Shown: in pieces, positions 41,324 to 43,841 of the stretch
Numbering within the stretch: position 1 is the first letter of the stretch
Layout: every line of letters starts with the position of its first letter
From: Myxococcota bacterium
Lineage (GTDB): Bacteria; Myxococcota_A; Polyangia; Palsa-1104; JAEUJZ01
Length of the DNA: 43,841 bases
Assembly: GCA_025057315.1 (NCBI GenBank)
Contig: JANWXW010000074.1
Span: 1-43,841, forward strand
Direction: 5' to 3'
The notes under the pieces: model-generated
Told to the model about the DNA's origin: nothing
The model's database searches: none
What the model saw: the letters and a program-made list of their open reading frames with translations, nothing else
Translations under genes and position numbers: made by a program

Positions 41324-42424
41324 CTACAGATACAGCACCGACTCGACTTCCTTCATGGCCCGAACTCGTGCCTGGACGGCCGCGGAGTCGCCGCTGTGCA
41401 TGCGCTCGGTCTCTGCCAGCACCTCCCCCAGCGGCCACAGCGTCACGTGGTGGTCGTAGGCGCAGACGCTACGAGCCTGGCCGGGCCCGGCCCAGCCCAC
41501 CATAAACTGGGTGTGTCCGTCGCGCAACGCGCGCATCGCTGCTGCTGCCAAACGCGCTGCGAGCAAGCGATCAAAGGCGCTGGGTGCGCCGCCGCGCACC
41601 ACATGCCCGAGCACGGTGACGCGCGTGTCCACTTCCATGCCGCGGGCTCGGATGCGCTCGTCCACCATGTGCTTGAGTCGTTGCGAGTCAAGCCGCACCC
41701 CCTCGCTCTTGATCACCAACACATGCCGCCGTCCGCCCTGACGTGCATAGGCCGCCTCGATGGCCCGCATCACCTGGTCGACAATCTCATCGTCGCTTTG
41801 CTTGCCCTCGCGGAACAGCACGGCATCAGCTGCGGCGGCGATGCCTGCAGCCATCGCCAGGTAGCCGCAGTCGCGTCCCATGACCTCGATAATAAAGGTC
41901 CGTTGGTGAGACAAGGCTGTGTCGGCAATGCGGTCGCAGGCCTCGACGATGGTATTCATGGCCGTGTCCACGCCGATGGCCAGGGTGGTACACCCGATGT
42001 CGTTGTCGATGGAGGCAGGCACGCCGCCCACGCGCAGCTCGTTCCCATCGGCGCCAGGGGTCCCAGCCAGGGCGTGCGCTCCGGCCAGCGAGCCGTTTCC
42101 GCCAAAGACCAGGAGCCCAGCCAGCCGCGCTGCTGCAATGGCCTCCCGCGCTCGCGCTTGCCCCTGCGGCGTGGGAAACTCCTTGGAGCGCGCGCTGCCC
42201 AACAGGGTCCCGCCACGCCGGCAGGCCTCATCGAGTGCGCGCATGTCCAGAGCCCGCAGCCGCCCCTCCATCAGTCCGCGGTAGCCGTCCTCCACGCCCA
42301 GCACTTCCAAGCCCAGGGCAGTGCCTACCTTGGCTGCTGCGCGCAGACCGGCGTTCATGCCAGGCGCATCGCCGCCCGAGGTGAGCAGCGCCACCCGATC
42401 GCCCGGACGCAGGGGGACAGGCAT
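41324..42424 (-). CDS. pfkA: 6-phosphofructokinase with unusual active-site residues
   Basis: 366 residues from ATG 42424 with an ideal AAGGAGG 5 nt upstream. PFKA-family motifs: LTSGGDAPGMNA, GGNGSLAGA, PASIDNDIGCT, EVMGRDCGYLAMAAG and the SEGV loop. In E. coli PfkA the first of the pair reads GGDGS and the second PGTIDND; here Asp becomes Asn (GGNGS) and Gly-Thr becomes Ala-Ser. The Gly after that Asn favours ATP over pyrophosphate as phosphoryl donor, but the Ala position is unusual, so donor use is not certain. It follows the YdjC gene by 29 bp. Confidence 0.93.
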   Translation of the reverse strand: MPVPLRPGDRVALLTSGGDAPGMNAGLRAAAKVGTALGLEVLGVEDGYRGLMEGRLRALDMRALDEACRRGGTLLGSARSKEFPTPQGQARAREAIAAARLAGLLVFGGNGSLAGAHALAGTPGADGNELRVGGVPASIDNDIGCTTLAIGVDTAMNTIVEACDRIADTALSHQRTFIIEVMGRDCGYLAMAAGIAAAADAVLFREGKQSDDEIVDQVMRAIEAAYARQGGRRHVLVIKSEGVRLDSQRLKHMVDERIRARGMEVDTRVTVLGHVVRGGAPSAFDRLLAARLAAAAMRALRDGHTQFMVGWAGPGQARSVCAYDHHVTLWPLGEVLAETERMHSGDSAAVQARVRAMKEVESVLYL

Positions 42425-42453
42425 GAAAACCTCCTTGTAGCTAATTATACTTC

Positions 42454-43275
42454 TTATACTTCGCACCCTCGTCCCAGCTCCGCCACCAGCTGTGGATCGC
42501 ACAGCGCGCGCAGCTCCTCCTCGAAGCGATAACGCCGCGCCCAGTGGTACCGCGCACGCAGCGCCGCGACCTCGTCGGTAAGCACTGCCGGGTGCACCAT
42601 GACCTCGACGGTTAGGCCATCGGCCCCTCGCAGCAGCGCCCGCAGCCGCCGGGCGTCCAGCGCGCCGCTGTCAGCAAACCCAACAAAGCGGTCAGCAAAC
42701 CGAAGCCCAGCGGCCCGGACCCGCTGCCGGGCAGCCAGCGACAAGGCCGACAGCGCCAGCCACCCGGGGCCGCGCAGCAGGGTGCGGGCGTGCGGCCGTT
42801 CCAGCGGCAGGCGCAGGTAGGGCACCCGGTAGCGCACCGCCAGCGAGATGGCCACCTCCAGCAGCGGTGGCAGCAGATGGACATGCTTGTGCGAGTCGAG
42901 GTGGCTAAGCTGTAAGCGGGCGTCCAGCGCCCGCTCGATCTGCGCCCTCCACTCGGCGCGCACGGCCTCGCTGTCGAGCCGCCCGGCGAGCCAGAGCCGC
43001 AGCAGCGCCCCCGGTCCCTCGTGAAAGGACCCGTCCGGACGGCACAGCGCCCCCAGGCGGGCGGGTGGCAGCAGCGGCCGGCCCTCGCACAGGGTCAAAT
43101 GCACCCCAACGCCCAGACGCGGACAGCGCCGGGCCACAGCCACCGCACCGTCAAATGCTGCGCCGTTGCACAGCAGCGATGCCCGGCGTAAAATGCCCTG
43201 CAGGTGGGCGCGCTCCACGGCCTGGTTGTGCCCCTTGGTCCAGCCGAAGTCGTCGGCGTTGACAAGAAGGTCCAA
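42454..43275 (-). CDS. YdjC/ChbG-family carbohydrate deacetylase
   Basis: 273 residues. I choose the TTG at 43275 because GGGAGG lies 5 nt upstream and it begins exactly where the family begins (LDLLVNADDFGWTKGHNQAV); the frame is open to 43422, but that extension has no ribosome site. Metal motifs: NADDFG at the start and HLDSHKHVHLLP, then VEVMVHPAV at the end. The family deacetylates oligosaccharides (ChbG) or modifies hopanoid precursors (HpnK); the substrate is unknown. Co-directional with pfkA 29 bp downstream, suggesting one transcript. Confidence 0.88.
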   Translation of the reverse strand: MDLLVNADDFGWTKGHNQAVERAHLQGILRRASLLCNGAAFDGAVAVARRCPRLGVGVHLTLCEGRPLLPPARLGALCRPDGSFHEGPGALLRLWLAGRLDSEAVRAEWRAQIERALDARLQLSHLDSHKHVHLLPPLLEVAISLAVRYRVPYLRLPLERPHARTLLRGPGWLALSALSLAARQRVRAAGLRFADRFVGFADSGALDARRLRALLRGADGLTVEVMVHPAVLTDEVAALRARYHWARRYRFEEELRALCDPQLVAELGRGCEV

Positions 43276-43498
43276 CGCTGCCTCCCTGGCTTTGGTCCGG
43301 GGTGAGGGTAGTTGTAGGCTTGGGGGCCGGTCAAGGCGATTGGCGGCCCGAGCGGTCAGCCTGTGGACAGCGACCCAAGAAATTCTCTGCCCCCTTTTCC
43401 ATGCCTCTGGGGGGCGCCTCATCCGGCGGTCAAAGCGGCGGAGGGCAGAGCACTGAAGGCCTCCCCGCCGTCTGCAGGCCTCCCACCCTCATGGGCCG

Positions 43499-43841
43499 TT
43501 AGCTCCGGGCGCTTTCCAGCTCCATGATGATACGGCGCTGGGCCCGAGTCAGCTGGCGCAGCCGCTCCAGCTCGCGCAGGTCGGCGCGGTGCCGTAGCGC
43601 CAGGCGCAGCAGCAGGCGCAGCTCGCCGCTCTCCCAGGGCTTCTGCAGACAGTGGTACACTGTCTCCCGTTCTACGGCCTCCCCGACCAGCCCCGCATCG
43701 CCAGCGCCGGTCATGAGGATCCGCACCAGGGTCGGGTTCCGCTCCTGCAGCGCCTCGCACAGCTGGAGGCCCGTCTGTCCGGGCATGTGGTGATCGCACA
43801 GCAGAATGTCCACCGTCTCGTCTTGCAGGAGTGCCAGCGCC
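43499..43841 (-). CDS. Response-regulator receiver domain (N-terminus outside window)
   Basis: The open frame runs off the right edge; 114 residues are visible. DILLCDHHMPGQTGLQLCEA carries the phosphoacceptor Asp, ILMTGAGDAGLV the Thr, and CLQKPW the Lys, so the domain looks active. It ends with a helical stretch (ADLRELERLRQLTRAQRRII) that is a short tail, not a known output domain. The 223 bp between it and the YdjC gene hold nothing I can assign. Confidence 0.8.
   Translation of the reverse strand, partial: ALALLQDETVDILLCDHHMPGQTGLQLCEALQERNPTLVRILMTGAGDAGLVGEAVERETVYHCLQKPWESGELRLLLRLALRHRADLRELERLRQLTRAQRRIIMELESARS

Overview
The window is a compact, GC-rich stretch of bacterial chromosome with genes on both strands and no rRNA, tRNA, CRISPR array or transposase that I can see. 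The content points to a deltaproteobacterium of the Myxococcota type: many lipoproteins with good lipoboxes, an NtrC-type sigma-54 activator beside its kinase, an AgmX/GltJ-like zinc-ribbon/GYF/TonB-C protein, MoxR/DUF58 genes, a long Lnt, EF-P with its lysyl-ligase EpmA, and DUF5916 and RMD1 family proteins. The placement is inferred from gene content, not from a tree.

Layout. 1-2148: two minus-strand lipoproteins, one with a CxxCH haem motif behind a sigma-54-like promoter, then about 600 bp of non-coding DNA with a degenerate ~75-bp repeat array. 2149-6027 (minus): polysaccharide-deacetylase lipoprotein, a broken gene (three frameshifts and a stop), an orphan MlaF-like ABC ATPase and an XRE regulator. 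6221-9478: a collagen-like lipoprotein (plus), then minus-strand phospholipase D/cardiolipin-synthase-like protein, ZU5-like lipoprotein and 2[4Fe-4S] ferredoxin. 9543-15534 (minus): tightly coupled operon of two membrane proteins, PpiC-type lipoprotein, DUF4350 protein, MoxR ATPase and DUF58 protein. 15636-20338: TPR protein, Cys-rich lipoprotein (minus), pseudo-receiver/PilZ-like protein, then efp and epmA, which work together because EpmA adds lysine to EF-P. 20301-25919: lnt (minus), a lipoprotein, a ketosynthase homologue lacking all three catalytic residues (minus), and an exported protein.

25978-33110 (all plus) is the most system-like part: a small unknown protein, sensor kinase, sigma-54 response regulator, a near-perfect -24/-12 promoter, a secreted coiled-coil protein, a predicted outer-membrane barrel, an ECF sigma factor and a soluble protein in the position of an anti-sigma factor. 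33248-36367: purA and the AgmX/GltJ-like protein. 36346-41147: EF-hand membrane protein (minus), RMD1-family protein, GT2 glycosyltransferase and a CBM9/DUF5916 outer-membrane protein. 41324-43841 (minus): phosphofructokinase, YdjC/ChbG deacetylase and a receiver domain cut by the window end.

Two patterns run through the window. At least nine genes have a -10-like hexamer ending 6-9 nt before the start codon and no Shine-Dalgarno, which suggests leaderless transcripts. Several gene ends carry imperfect direct repeats of about 25-40 bp spaced 72-77 bp apart. All calls come from reading the sequence; no database search was possible.
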